In this document: positions 44,839-56,814 of the stretch, one piece after another
How the letters are laid out: every line of letters starts with the position of its first letter
How positions within the stretch are numbered: position 1 is the first letter of the stretch
NCBI GenBank assembly: GCA_034336665.1
Contig: CM067588.1
Location: forward strand, 6,946,655-7,010,654
Direction: 5' to 3'
Origin: Luscinia megarhynchos
Lineage: Eukaryota > Chordata > Aves > Passeriformes > Turdidae
DNA length: 64,000 nt
The notes under the pieces: generated by a model
Databases searched by the model: none
What the model was told of the DNA's origin: nothing
The model's input: the letters and a program-made list of their open reading frames with translations, nothing else
Position numbers and translations under genes: made by a program

Positions 44839-44844
44839 AATAAA
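44839..44844 (+). terminator. LRIG2: Intermediate poly(A) signal AATAAA
   Basis: The hexamer is in CCAAATAAAACAATCTGTG with a GU-containing stretch after it. It would give a 3' UTR of about 1.4 kb. Confidence 0.35.
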
Positions 44845-46212
44845 ACAATCTGTGTGACATTTTTATAAAGCGACAAACCCCTTTTTGACCCAGCTGAGTT
44901 GTAGGTATGTGAGAATTCCCACTGATCCATTCCTGGACTGAAGGGTCTGTGACTCGAATTGTCAGGTCCATTCATGCAGAATCATAGCTGAATTTAGAGA
45001 CTGTGGTGAATACTTGAGTAAATGAGTGGGAAACACTGGGAAGAATAATGCTTTTCCCATGGCTCTTTGGACGGGAATAATAGTCAAATCTTTGCAAATG
45101 AGCAAATATTTTCAAGGACTCTTCCCATGCTCTCAAAGCCAGCATGGCTGCTTTGGTAGACAGCAGCTTTAGTGGGAAGGGGATCCAATTGTCCTTGACC
45201 TTTGGATAAAATAGAAACATGGATGTGTAAATTTTTGTATTCTGACAGGTTAAAAAAAAAAAGAATCTGAAGTTAATTTCTTTCTGGTTTTATTTCCTCC
45301 AGACTTTTACCTCCCAGACAGCATTTAAGGCACAGTGCTTATTCTGAATCCAAAGTGATCAGTGCTGCAGGGAGCAGCACTGTCAGTTTAAATCCAGATG
45401 AGAAGGGTCACACCATGAAACTAGAGCAGTGGCCAAGCCTTATCCTCTTGGGCTGTTTCCTCAGGCTGCTGGGGCAGGGGGCTGCTGGCACGTGTGATTC
45501 CCAGGAGTGGGAAACTCGTCCCTCCTGCTGCTCTCTCATCACCATTTGGCAAATGCTTGTTCCTATTTTTCATTCCTCTCTCTTGGCAGGAGCTGGGCTC
45601 ACACAGATCTGTCACGGTGCACCTGGCATTGTCCAGACCCTGGGACTGCTTGGGGTACAGCTCCCACGAGGGAATTCCCTTTAGGTAGGCGAGACCTGCT
45701 TCAGCTGGGCCGGGGCTTTAAAATCCCTGCTGTCTGACCAGGAGTGTCAGAGACTGTCTGCTGGCTGTCAGAGAGTGCAGCTAAAGCTGCTGACTTCTGT
45801 GAGAGCAGCCTATAAAAGCTGAATCCTGAATTAAGGCATTTACATCCTTCCAGGAGCATTTAAAGTCCATAAGCTGGTTGTAAATAGCTGATGCTTATAA
45901 GTAGGTGACACTTCGCTGCACTGTGGAAAAACTTCTTTGGTAGACTTGGAGGAGAAAATCAAATGAATCTTCTTTCCCCTTTGCAGAGGGGGCAGAGTGG
46001 CCTTTCTTTTTTCAGTAAAAACAAGCAATTGCCTCAATCAATGCCAAAGCACTACCGGTACAGGAACTGAGGGGTCAGAAGCAGCAAGAGCAAAGCTGCT
46101 TCTGTTCCCTCTTGCTATTTCCTATTGTCTATTTATATTTTTTTCACATCAGAATGTATATTTTGTATAGCATATGTAATATATGTTTGTCCATTGTAAC
46201 ATATGTTCAGAC

Positions 46213-46218
46213 AATAAA
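46213..46218 (+). terminator. LRIG2: Distal poly(A) signal AATAAA
   Basis: The hexamer is in ACAATAAAATGCTG, preceded by TGTA-rich sequence (possible UGUA/CFIm sites) and followed by GAGTGTTCGATGT. This is the best-arranged candidate, and intergenic CR1 fragments begin just beyond it. Confidence 0.5.
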
Positions 46219-46344
46219 ATGCTGTATACATTGAGTGTTCGATGTAGCTTCATTAGTTTGCAAATCAAATAATTATATTTTGTCCTATGGTATTTAATTT
46301 TCATAGGGGGAAAAAATAGAGTAAACTTGGCCAAATGGCCATGG

Positions 46345-46425
46345 TCCTGGGACTCTGAGATTTGGACAAGGTGACCTCCAGAGGGTGTTTCCATCTCAAC
46401 CATTCTCTGATGCTGTGATTCTGGT
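46345..46425 (+). mobile_element. CR1 LINE 3' tail fragment
   Basis: The sequence GGACAAGGTGACCTCCAGAGG, then TTTCCATCTCAACCATTCTCTGA and GCTGTGATTCTGG, is the sense CR1 tail. Confidence 0.75.
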
Positions 46426-46922
46426 TTTGCTGCAGGAAGTACCTGTGCCCTTTTTGGGTCGGTTCTTCCATGGTGGCACTGACTCTGGGCCAGGAGCCTT
46501 GCAGGTCACTGTGCTACCCACACTTTTTGCCTGCTTTTCCAATGCTGCCCTCCTGCAGTCCTTGGATCTTCTGTAAAGGAGATTTTCTTTCCAGCAAGGA
46601 GCTGTCAGCACAAGTTGGTGGGAGCATCTCTCACTTGCCAGCTGCAGGAGGTGCTGCTGGCCCAATCCCTCCTAAAAGCCAGCATGAGCTTTTTATTCCT
46701 TTGAAAAACTCCCTCTGTCTTCCTCACTGCATTCTGCAGGTTCATGTTCTGATGGTTAATCACCTTTGCTCTGTCCTGCGTTCTCCTGTGCCTGTTCCCA
46801 GACCTCAGCTCCGTGGAGCTCCTGCAGCTGCCCCATGGCTGCTCCTGCTGCCAGAGGCTCCCAGGAGCTGTGTGTGCCTGTTCCCTCCGCCCTGGACACA
46901 CCAGAGTAAAACTTCCACGTTC

Positions 46923-47222
46923 AGTCTGGAGAGGGACTGTGCACAGGGGCGTGGAGTGACTGGACAAGGGGGAAGGGCCTTAAGCTGATGAAGGAAGGCT
47001 TAGAGTGCATATTAGGAAGAAATTGTTCCCTCTAAGGGTGCTGAGGCCGTGGCCAGATTTTCCAGAGCAGCCCCATCCCTTGGAGTGTCTAAGGCCAGGT
47101 TGGGCAGGGCTTGGAGCAGCCTGGTCTACTAGAAGGTGTCCCAGCTCATGGGCAGGGGGTGAAATAAGATGAGCTTTTAGGTTCCTTCCAACCTAAAACA
47201 TTCCCTAATTCTGTGATTTATC
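46923..47222 (+). mobile_element. CR1 LINE 3' fragment (about 300 bp)
   Basis: This is a sense CR1 starting TCTGGAGAGGGACTGTGCAC, with AGTGACTGGACAAGGGGGAA, CATATTAGGAAGAAATTG, GGAGCAGCCTGGTCTACTAGAAGG and the tail TTCCTTCCAACCTAAAACATTC..TTCTGTGATTT. Downstream gene elements are absent. Confidence 0.92.
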
Positions 47223-50200
47223 GGCTCACATTCCTGATAACCATGGATCCTTCCAGCCTCTCCCTGGGCTAGGACACTACCTGGCTGGGCAGGGGACAGC
47301 AGAGCCACCTGCCGCCTCGGAGGACCCCCTTATATTTATAAACCATATTGGGGTTTCCCTGGAGCTGAAGCGTTCAGAGTATCCACAGCATGCCCCAGAT
47401 CCCAGCTTTTTGTGTTCTTTTAAGTATTTTCAAGCCACCTCAATTGCAGGAGAATAGCCTCAATGATCCCAACCTGCCCCATAAGCCTTGATTTATCCAG
47501 GAGTGTTGTGGAACCCCACCCCATGATCATTTCAACAAGATGCTCAGGAAAAGCCAGCTACTGCCTTCCCTGGCAAGTTCAACTCTCCCTAGCACAGTGT
47601 CAGAGCCAACAGCTATTGCAGATAAGATCATGAATAGTTAATGTTCTCAGTTACCCTAGCGTCTTTAAAAATTAACACAAGCCTTGTGCTGATGAGAGTA
47701 AAAAACTGGGCCATTAAATACAGGAAAAAACAGAAAACAATTGCATTTACCCTTGGGCTTCACTAATGACTGGGTTGTTGTAGAGGATCTTAGTCCTTCC
47801 TCTCTTTAATCCTTCAGTGGTTTAATACTGGATGCTTCATTAAAGCACCTTCCCTCTTGCCTGCCAGGTTCTCCTCCCCGCCTTCCCTCCCGCAGGAGTT
47901 TGTGGCCCCTTTGGATGAGTCTTCAGGCTCAGATGTGATGCTCGGTGCCATGAGCACAGCATGATCAGCATAGCGTGGTGGGCAGGGGTCTGTGGCATGG
48001 GGAGGTGAGCAGGGGCAGGGGGCTGGGTGAAGCCCCCTCTGGGAGCAGCCCCATGTGTTCCTGGGGTACCTCCAGACACCCCCTTGGAAAAGTTACCCCC
48101 TCATTTCTGGGTTGATGTATTCACCTTCTGCTAAATTGAGCCCCAAGTCCCTCAGGTCTGGGCTTAGCAAGGGAATAAGCAAATTGCTGACTTGGAAGGA
48201 GAAAACAGTCCTTGGGTCTATGGGGCCCCCAGCCTTGGGGGCTTTGGACCCCAATCCGAAGGCAGTCATGGCTGTCCCCTGCACTGGGAGCCCCCTGAAC
48301 TCTAGATTGCTGTTGCCTACATGTGGGAAGCTGGAAGATACAGAAGGTCCTTTCTCACACATTCATAGGCAGACAGGAGTACCGGGAACAAATAAACTCC
48401 AAATCCTAGTTTTTATGGCTTTGGCCCTGAAGTGGCTCACTGGGAGCACCAGCACTGGAGGGTCAGCAGCCCAGAGAGCATCAGCTGCCTCCAGCCAGGC
48501 ACGGGCAGCAGAGGAGCAGCAGGGGGCAGGTGATGGCAGAGATCACACAGGTGTCTGCTGCTGCAGGCGCGATGGCCGTGTGAACATGCTGTGAATGCTC
48601 CCCTGGGCTTGCCCCTCTCAGAAAAGGGGTGGTCAGCTCCCGCTGAGCATTGAAGATGAGATTTCCAACACTCTTTAGGCGGGTGGGTGAGCTTGTGCCC
48701 TCCAGTTTATGGACACCAAGGGAGGAAGAGAACAGCCCCCTGGAGCCCTGGCACACACCAGGCCCTGGGCTTCCATCCAGTGTTTCTTTGTGTGTCTGAC
48801 TTGGCTGGCTCTGGATCTGCTCTGAGCTGAGCAGGATGGAAATGGGTTGAAACACAGCACAGCAGAGAAGGAACAACCTCAGAGCACGTCCTTTAATCCA
48901 AGGGCCTTTTCCCTGCTGTGCCCAGCGGCAGCCCTGACTGGGGGTGCTATTTGGAGGCAATGGAGTGCTATTAAGGCCACTGTTTATCTTGTTTTCTCCC
49001 AGTGAGTTGCCATTTATCTGCTCTTTGCTGGAGCACTGATCGAACTCTGAGTGGTTACTGATAGGTACAGCTGCAGGGTCGCTCCTGCTCCACCCTCTTC
49101 ATCTCCTGGTGATGTTTCACATCAGGATTTCCCTCACACGAGGCAGAGCTGGGCTGAGGGAAGGGTTAAAGTTCCATGCCAGGAGCCCCAGCCAGGGATC
49201 AGAGCATCCTGTCTCTTGGATCAGGGCTCTCATTCCAGCTCATCTCTCTTGGCAAAGGCAAATCTTCTCTGAACAAGATCCTCTTGCGCATAACTTGCAT
49301 GTAACACAGGAGAACTGCTCTGCTCATCACTTGGAAGGTTTGATTTCACATTAGGTTTAATATATCTTCTGAAGACTTACCCATGTAATTCACCCTAGCA
49401 GCTGGAAACATCTCTGCTGTCTTTGCACAGATTTATCACTGACACCATTTGCCTGATGCTGGATGCTGCAGTTGCATCTATTGAGCAGAGTGCCGTGATT
49501 TGTGATTTGCCAAAGGGGATTTTGAGATGCAGAAATAAATGTGCCCTGCTCCATTAATAGCTAACAGCCTGCTGAGAGTATCCCTGGCAGCATGCATGGC
49601 TTGGGAAAGATCTGACTGAACTTGGTGAAGAGCTGTTATGTAGAACAGGACTGATCCTGTCCTGAAAAATTTTAATTAAAATAAATGCCCAGGAAAAAGC
49701 CAACCATTTGTGCTGTTGCTTCCTGAGCCTCATCCCTGCTAATTAAGCAGTGTGTCAGTGCAAGTGACCTACAGCTAATGCAGCACCCAATTTGCATTTA
49801 AATTAAAAATCACATTTTTAAAAGAAAGGTTTCATTAAGTCCTGTTTGTCTGTCTGTCCAGGCATACACATTAGCACATGCTTCACTGGTTTTTATTGAC
49901 TGGCAGCAGCTCCAGGAGCCTGCATAATACAGGAGGTGTCCCCTCTCCCTCAGATGCTCCAACATGGCCAGATCCAGAGAAGTTTTGGCTGAGCCTCTGC
50001 TTCCAGAGCTCTGGTGTTCATGTCCAGGCTGTAAAACCTCGGGACACTGCTCCTGACAGTGAGGGGCTCTCGGTGTCCTTCCAAGTGGGATGTCATTTTT
50101 GCATCTGGTGTTTTTCCTCCCTGTGTTGGCACTGCCCACAGCTGCAGAGGTCTGCAGCTCCTTGGTGCTGCTGGGGCCGTGCCAGCCACTTTCTGAAGAG

Positions 50201-50635
50201 GTTTTCCCCCTGCTGCTTCCCAGTGCAGCACCTGCCTAGACCGGCTGGGCTGCACAAAGCAGCTGAAAAGTTTGTGAGTGGATTGCATAACGGGTGTCAT
50301 GACTCCACAGTGATTTATGCTAAACCAAGAGCATCCAGCCTGGGAGAAAAGGGCACAGGGCTCTGCAGGGGCCTGGCTCCAGAGGGGACAGGGACTTGCA
50401 CAGTTGCTGCCTCCAGGTGCGGGGGAGAACCTCAGACAGACAGCAGGATGTGCTTTTCCTGTGTGGCTTCATAATGGGGACTAGAGGCTTCATGCAGGGT
50501 CCCCCAGCCCTTCACACTGTCTGCCTGCAGCGCCCACCAGGCTGTCAGTCAGGCCCCCACTCACATGCTGGGGAATCCCCAAGGTCCTCAGTGAGAGTCA
50601 GGGACACCCTCTCTGCAGGAGAAGGTCTGTGTGAG
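47223..50635. other. Intergenic stretch right of LRIG2
   Basis: No exon was recognised. AT-rich single-copy-looking parts occur at about 47560-47830 and 49330-49830. Open frames up to about 198 codons occur without domains. In mammals MAGI3 lies downstream of LRIG2, but no MAGI3-like first exon (PDZ or WW coding, CpG island) is seen here. Confidence 0.4.
48516..48529 (+). promoter_or_regulatory. Candidate CTCF core motif
   Basis: GCAGCAGGGGGCAG differs from the CTCF core consensus CCASYAGRKGGCRS at only the first base. A weaker match (AAAGCAGGGGGCAG) lies at about 3949-3962, on the other side of LRIG2. Both are motif-only calls. Confidence 0.3.
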
Positions 50636-50970
50636 GGGATGGGATGGGATGGGATGGGATGGGATGGGATGGGATGGGATGGGATGGGATGGGATGGGAT
50701 GGGATGGGATGGGATGGGATGGGATGGACGGGACGGATGGGACGGATGGGATGGGATGGGATGGGATGGGATGGGATGGGATGGGATGGGATGGGATGGG
50801 ATGGGATGGGATGGGATGGGATGGGATGGGATGGGATGGGATGGGATGGGATGGGATGGGATGGGATGGGATGGGATGGGATGGGATGGGATGGGATGGG
50901 ATGGGATGGGATGGGATGGGATGGGATGGGATGGGATGGGATGGGATGGGATGGGATGGGACGGGATGGA
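50636..50970. repeat. (GGGAT)n pentanucleotide satellite, 335 bp
   Basis: About 67 copies of GGGAT lie in tandem. There is one impure patch at about 50725-50750, where GGACG and GGATGGGACG units occur, and a last GACGG near the end. The top strand has a GGG run every five bases, a strong intramolecular quadruplex pattern. No stop codon occurs in any of six frames, so long Met-Gly-Trp-Asp-Gly and Ile-Pro-Ser-His-Pro frames appear; these are artefacts. Confidence 0.97.
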
Positions 50971-51096
50971 AGCATTTCTGGTTAGTGGGAATTCCTCACT
51001 CAGCAGAGCCCAATAGCTCATTGAAACACTCCAGCAGTGCTGCCTCTCTCCCAGGCAAGCCCTCTGAACCACACTTCAAGTCATGGTTCTGGTTCT

Positions 51097-51153
51097 TGTA
51101 TTCATGTATTCATGTATTCATATATTCATATATTCATGTATTTACGTGTTCAT
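51097..51153. repeat. 8-bp tandem repeat (TGTATTCA)n
   Basis: Seven copies of TGTATTCA lie in tandem with A/G and T/C changes, diverging towards the right end. The repeat is AT-rich and about 125 bp right of the (GGGAT)n tract. Confidence 0.85.
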
Positions 51154-51159
51154 GTGCTC

Positions 51160-54100
51160 TTGTGGTTCATGACACACGGCCTGTATTCAAAAGTGGATCA
51201 GATCCTCACTCACTGGGAGGTCTCTCTTTCACACCCCCATTTTAAAATTTTAAGTATTAAGGCATAACAGACTCTTACCGAGATCCTGTCTGGGTCATGC
51301 CATGCTCTGCATGCTTGACACCAGCATTCCCACGGACTGGAGAGGTGCTGCTTGGCTTCTCTCTGGGGAGGACCTGGGAGCTTTGGCTGTGCTGGGCAGG
51401 TCTCTCCTTGGCAGCTCCATTGATGAGACTTGAATTTTGGTGAATTTCTGAACAGGGACTCAAATTACATGTGGAAGGCACATAAACACCCATAAATTCA
51501 GTGCCCCTGTTAAGAGAAGATCAGGCCAGCCTCATCCAGACAGGTCTCTCAGTGGCTCGAGCCCTGCTGCACTGTGGAATCAGCAGTGACGTCTCCCTGC
51601 TCCTGGATTTGGGGGAAAGAGGGCTCTGGAGACTGCCCACAGCCCCAGTGCTGCACCCAGCCTGGCTCCCATGACCATGCTGAGCTCCAAGGGCTGCCAG
51701 AGCTGCTGGCTAAAACACCTTCCCTCTTTCCCAGTGTCACCAGAGCTGTCCCCACGGGGATGGGAGTCCCCTCTTGGCAGAAGGTGCCTGAATCCTTGCT
51801 CTGAGCTGCTGGCTCCAGACCCCTGATTGCTGAGCTGGCACAACCTCATGGAGCCCAGCTCCTCTGGATACCTTTCATCTCTCTAACACCATCAGACATC
51901 CTCTGCCTTGTTTTCATAGAGACTGAAGCAGCAGCATCTTGCCTGGCTCCGTCCCCCTCTGCAGCCAGCCTGCAGCAGCTGTGCCAAATGCAACCTTGGT
52001 GCCTGGCTTCCCCCATGCCTGGGTCTGCTGTGGGCTCATGGCCCCAGGTCCTGCCCTGATGGATGTGGAACATTACTTGTGTCATGCACAGTGGTGCCTT
52101 TCCCTTCCCTGGCCTCTGTGGCCATGGAGCTGGCTGAGGTGACAGCAGGGTTCTCTCATCCTCTCTGTGTCCACATCTCAAAGCTGAGATCCTGCAGTGG
52201 CTGGGATGCCCCATGGCCAGTGGTAGCTGGCTCCTTGCTGCACTCCTGCCCTCCCTTCAGCCTCTGCTTGGGTCTGGCTGTTCTGATTTCTTGCTCCTGG
52301 TTAAGGAACACAAGGTTTTTGACAGATGCCTTTGCCATTATTCTTCCTTTAATGCTGTTGTTGTTTTGTTTCACTGTCAAATTGCATCTTCTTAAGTCCT
52401 TCCCATCCTGTCAGCTGCAGATGAGGTGCGCAAAAGGCTGAGTAATCTCTTGGCTTTGTCTGGGGAAATTGCCTTTTACTGTTGATAAGGCAGTGCTGCC
52501 TTTGGAGGGCATGACTCGCTGTGAGCTGGAGCAGGAGCTGGGGAGCAGCACTTGGCCCTGCCAGTGCCTGTGGCTGCTCCCAGGGAGCCCAGGCTGCCCC
52601 TGGCCTGAGTGGGTGGGGAGAAGAACCAAGCAGTGCTGCAGCAAGGTGAGTCTGACGCTGGGAAAGTTTCGTCAGGCACGTCTCCTAGAGGAGAAGCCTG
52701 CTGCAGGGAAGGGGCTGATCCTGCTTGGGGCATCTCAGCTTCTCCTCCTGTGCCTCACAGGGAGCAGGACACCCATCTTCCCACTTTGTGCTTTTCCCCA
52801 TTGCAGGTGAGTCGTGTGGCACGGAGGTGTGTGTCCACCTTGGCTGAAAGACAAGACCTGTGAGGATGGGACAGTGGCCAGGGAAAATGTGCCATCCTGG
52901 CTGATTTGGGCTGGGGGCTGCTGTGGACAGAGGTGAGCCCTGCATGTTCACATCCAAGCTCCCATTTCATTCAATCCCCTTGGGTTCTAATGGGGACTCA
53001 GGAGGAAATAAATCTGGGTCATGGCAAGAACTCTCTCTCTGAACATTTAATATTTATGTGTATTTACAGCATGTTCCTGCACCTGGCTGCACAGGAGGGG
53101 CTGCAATGCTCAGAGCAGTGAGTGTCCCCACACGTGTTGTGGAGTGAAGGCTTAGGTGTGACAAAGTGGCCATGGGCCCCTTGGCCATTTGTGGCTGAAC
53201 AGGCCCTGGCCCTGGCTCTGGCTCCTGTGCCCATGGCTCTGCTGCTGCTCAGGGCTTGTTCCCGCTCAGGATTGGCACTGGCTAATGGCCCAGTGGAGTA
53301 CCTGGTCCCAGGAGCTGGAGGAAAAGGGTAGAGGGTGCTGGCTGGGAGCGCACAGGGAAGGACACTGCTCCTCTGAGCACCAGTATCCCCTTTCCAGAGC
53401 AGATCTTGAGCCACCAAGGAGCTCCAGTTACACTTCACTGCATGAACAGTCCCACTTTTCCAAAGTGCCTGGCACACCATGATGTGCTAAAAAGTCCTTG
53501 GCACCAGAGCAGTTCCTGCAGTGTGGTTCAGCTGGCGTGAGCTGTTGCCACCCCCAAAGCTCTGTGGAGCAGAGCAGGCACTGCTGAGCTGCTGCAGATC
53601 AAGAGGAGCAGGGCAGACCCTGCTCCCAGGTGTAGGAAGAGGCGGCTTGGAGATCCACGAGGCGCAGGGCAGCTGCTGCATTCCGGGATGCGGCTCTACA
53701 GGAGCTGCCTGGAACTTCCCGTGCACATTTCTACCCTGCCGTGCCACGCAGGAGTGCCATGAGGCAGCCTGAGGAGCCTGCGGAGGGATGTGAAACCAGT
53801 ACAATGGGCTCCTTGACCACTGCTGAATGTGTAGGGAAGAGTTAGTGGCTAATTACAACTCTGGATTATTTCCGGGATCAAACAAAAGGCGCTTGTCAAG
53901 GTGCTTGTGAACTGCTGTTAAAAGACAAATTCTTCATTGTCAATCCAGATACTGTCCTTGTTCAATTAAACTCTGCAGCAGATCTCCCACAAAGGTAATT
54001 TTCTGCTTATGTGGCTTAATTCTATTGATCTTTTAGAGGGCAATTAGCATCACTTGGTGTTCTTTTATGCCCAACTAATTGCACCTGGTTTCAGGAGTGA

Positions 54101-54645
54101 GAGTTAATGCCTCTCCATGTAGGTTAAAGTAGCAAGTTATGAGGAGGGCTGGGGCCAGGCAGAGGTGGGGACCAGGGGCACCACTGCCACCGCTGCCACC
54201 GCTGCTGCTGCCGCCGCCAGAAGCCTGGTGCTTGCTCCCGTGCAAAGATTCCTCAGTTTTCATTAGAGCTGTTTTCTCGATGCTGTGGCTGGCAGCAGCG
54301 AGTCCGCAGTGCCAGCGGCTGCCTCGGCTGCTCAGCAATGGCCAGAGGAGTGCAGGACAGACCCGACTGCGCCAGGCAGTGGCAGCAGAAGGATGCCAAG
54401 GGCACACCATGGTCAATGTGGTTTCAGAGTCATAGGGGACATAGGGGACAGCGACAGGGCTGTCACCTGCCACACAGCCAAAGGGGCTCAGCCAGGACCA
54501 GCTCTGGTGCCACCAGAGAGGCAGAAGGGGCTGGATGTGGCAGTGGAGCGGTGGTGTGACCCTACAGGGTGGGTAAAGACTCCTGCTACAGCAGCATTTA
54601 TCAAATTGTTCTTTGCTCAATTGTGTCTTCCTGTTGCTGCTTCTG
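51160..54645. other. Intergenic stretch, no supported gene
   Basis: The stretch is mostly GC-rich with short open frames. None shows a recognisable domain, splice-flanked exon or conserved family. About 53850-54110 is distinctly AT-rich and rich in TAATT-type motifs (see findings). Confidence 0.4.
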
Positions 54646-54649
54646 AAGG

Positions 54650-54800
54650 ATCATGGAATCGCAGAACGGCTTGAGGTGGAAGTAACTTTAAACTCATCTC
54701 ATTCCAGTCCTGCCATAAGCTAGGACACCTTCTTCTAGACCAGCCTGCTTCACCCTGGCCTTGAACACTATCAGAGATGGAGCACTTCCAGGATGGCTGT
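54650..54800 (-). mobile_element. CR1 LINE 3' fragment
   Basis: This is an antisense tail (ATCATGGAATCGCAGAACGG, CTTGAGGTGGAAGTAACTTTAAA) followed by TCCAGTCCTGCCATAAGC and CCTTGAACACTATCAGAGATGG. Confidence 0.8.
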
Positions 54801-55285
54801 TTGACTTCCTTTCCTTGCAATGGCAAATGCCTTCTCTGGGGTTCCTGTGCTGAAATCACACCCTGACCAAACCCAACACCAACACCTCTGGGGCAAAGGT
54901 CTGGACTTGTACCAGGCTGCCATTGGCAGAGCTCAGCCAGCAAACAGTGCCCAGCAAAAGGCAACCAGGCATTGTGTAAGGAGGCCTCATTTATGGAGCT
55001 GCTGATGAGGCATCAGTGACTTTGATAATGTCAAGGACTAGAAAGTAAATATTTCCAATATAAATCTTGTCTGCTTTAAAAGTAGGTTATACTTTCAAAG
55101 TGCTTTAGTTCTTAGGAATTTAATATTTTGATGTCAATTGTAAGACAAGTAACTGGATGGGGAGAAAGTTGTTACTGGAACCTGAGATTAAAGGCAGGAT
55201 TTGAAATGCTGCATTGTGTGCAGGTCGATGTTTTTGTTAACTGCAAATATGACTCTGGAGGTTCAGCAAGCACCATTTGTGTTTG
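54801..55285. other. Intergenic gap between CR1 fragments
   Basis: The sequence is AT-rich from about 55010 to 55230 and looks single-copy. No exon or repeat was recognised. Confidence 0.4.
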
Positions 55286-55520
55286 AAATCATGGAAGCAT
55301 AGCATATCCTGAGCTGGAATGGATCTGCATGGATCAGCTCCTGGCCCTGCACAAGAGAATCCCAAAATCCACCCTGTGCCTGAGAGCATTGTCCAAATGC
55401 TTCTTGAGCTCTGGCAGCCTTGGGGCTGTGACCATTCCCTGGGGACCCTGTTCCAGTGCTCAACCACCCTCTGGGGGAAGAACCTTTACCTAATATCCAG
55501 CCTAAATCTCTCTGCACCCA
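55286..55520 (-). mobile_element. CR1 LINE 3' fragment
   Basis: This is an antisense CR1 with ATCATGGAAGCATAGCATATCCTGAGCTGGAATGGA, ATTGTCCAAATGCTTCTTGAGCTC and TTCCCTGGGGACCCTGTTCCAGTG. It is a different CR1 subfamily from the GGTTTGGGTTGGAAGG type. Confidence 0.85.
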
Positions 55521-56800
55521 TGGAATGGCCCTGGCAGAGAAGACCACTCTCCCAGCACTTGCCATGCCCAGGGTTCTCATCCACAGAGTGGTGTGTCCAT
55601 GGAGGGAACGACTCCAGACCCAGGCTCAATCCTCCCTGGGAGTGGGTTGTTTTAGTCTCACTGAGCAGTCAGTTTATATCAAGGTTATCAAAAGCTCTTT
55701 CTGTCCATGCTGGGAGATAATTGGCTGCATCTAGCAAAAACTCTGCCTCTTCCTGCCCTCATTCACCCCTTCCTGCCTAGGGAAGGAGTTTCCAACTTCA
55801 CATGAGCAAAACTTCCCTGGTCAGTCCCTCTCCACGTTGCAAGCTGTACTGCTGTGAGCTGGCAATAAACTCCAAGGTGAGTCCAAGCCCTCCCTGTGGG
55901 GCTGCAGCTGCACATGGAGCACAGCTGCAACACCATGGCTGTGGACTTCCTTGGTGGGATGAAGCAGTACTGGTGGAGATCCTGGGGCACTGTCTGGGGA
56001 ATTGCTCTCCCTGTGCCATGCTCCCACCCAAGGGATGCCAAAACTGTGCAGCCCTGTCCTAGAGCTCCATGCCCAGCCTGCCTGAGCTGAGAGGAAAATG
56101 GGCTCAGTTTAATGACAAGACTTTGATATTCCAGCCTTAAACTTTCTGTAAGCCAATGGCTGCTGGACAGGTGAGCTGGGCTCCTGTGCCTAATGTAGAT
56201 TGATAGCAGATCAGATTTTCTGTCTTAATTTGCTTATGACCTAGAGAATTAGCAGGCAGGATCTGCTATCCTGCCAGTGCACTAAAGACTCTGGCAAGAG
56301 AAGGGCTCTCTAGGGAAGCAGTGGTATTTGCTAACCTTTTCCCGTTTGCTTTACATAATAACATAGTCCTCCAAATGTCCTCAGCGTGACTGGCCATTCC
56401 CCTTCGCCTGCACACACCTTGATATTTTGGTCTTTAAATTTCAAGACTATTGCACAGTAAGAAAAGGTGCTAAATGTCTCATGTCATTCATTTTCATTCT
56501 CCCTTCAGAGGCTATTCTTAGCCATGTCATCAGTTTAGCAATTTAAAGGGAGGTACTTTTCCTTCTCAAGGTCTCAAAAGATTTCCTGTATCCATATGTC
56601 CAGCTAGAAAAGAAAAACAACCTGAATCTCCCTGCCAGTCTGCCTTTCAGGTCACTGGTTTTCTCCAAAAAGGGTTGCAAGGCTGGGAGCATACCAGAGA
56701 CCCTCTCCAGGGGCACTTCCAAAGGCAGTGGGACAGCTGAGCACACAGCGTGCTGAGGATCAGGCAGGACACTCCAATGACACACCATCCCAACAAGTGT
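55521..56800. other. Intergenic stretch, nothing recognised
   Basis: The sequence is mixed, with an AT-rich part at about 56100-56560. No exon or repeat was recognised. Confidence 0.4.
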
Positions 56801-56814
56801 CATTGAAAAATATC

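Larger units (their letters stand above)
43486..46240 (+). other. LRIG2: LRIG2 3' UTR (probable extent)
   Basis: The sequence after the stop is AT-rich and free of CR1 tails, in contrast to the DNA beyond about 46.3 kb. That fits an exonic 3' UTR. Candidate poly(A) hexamers lie at 43962, 44839 and 46213. The true end cannot be fixed without transcript data, and the proximal signal would give a UTR of only about 0.5 kb. Confidence 0.6.

Noticed and set aside
50396..51245. Frames of 206, 204, 175, 125 and 113 codons
   Set aside because: (GGGAT)n is stop-free in all six frames; the Met-Gly-Trp-Asp-Gly and Ile-Pro-Ser-His-Pro repeats are artefacts.
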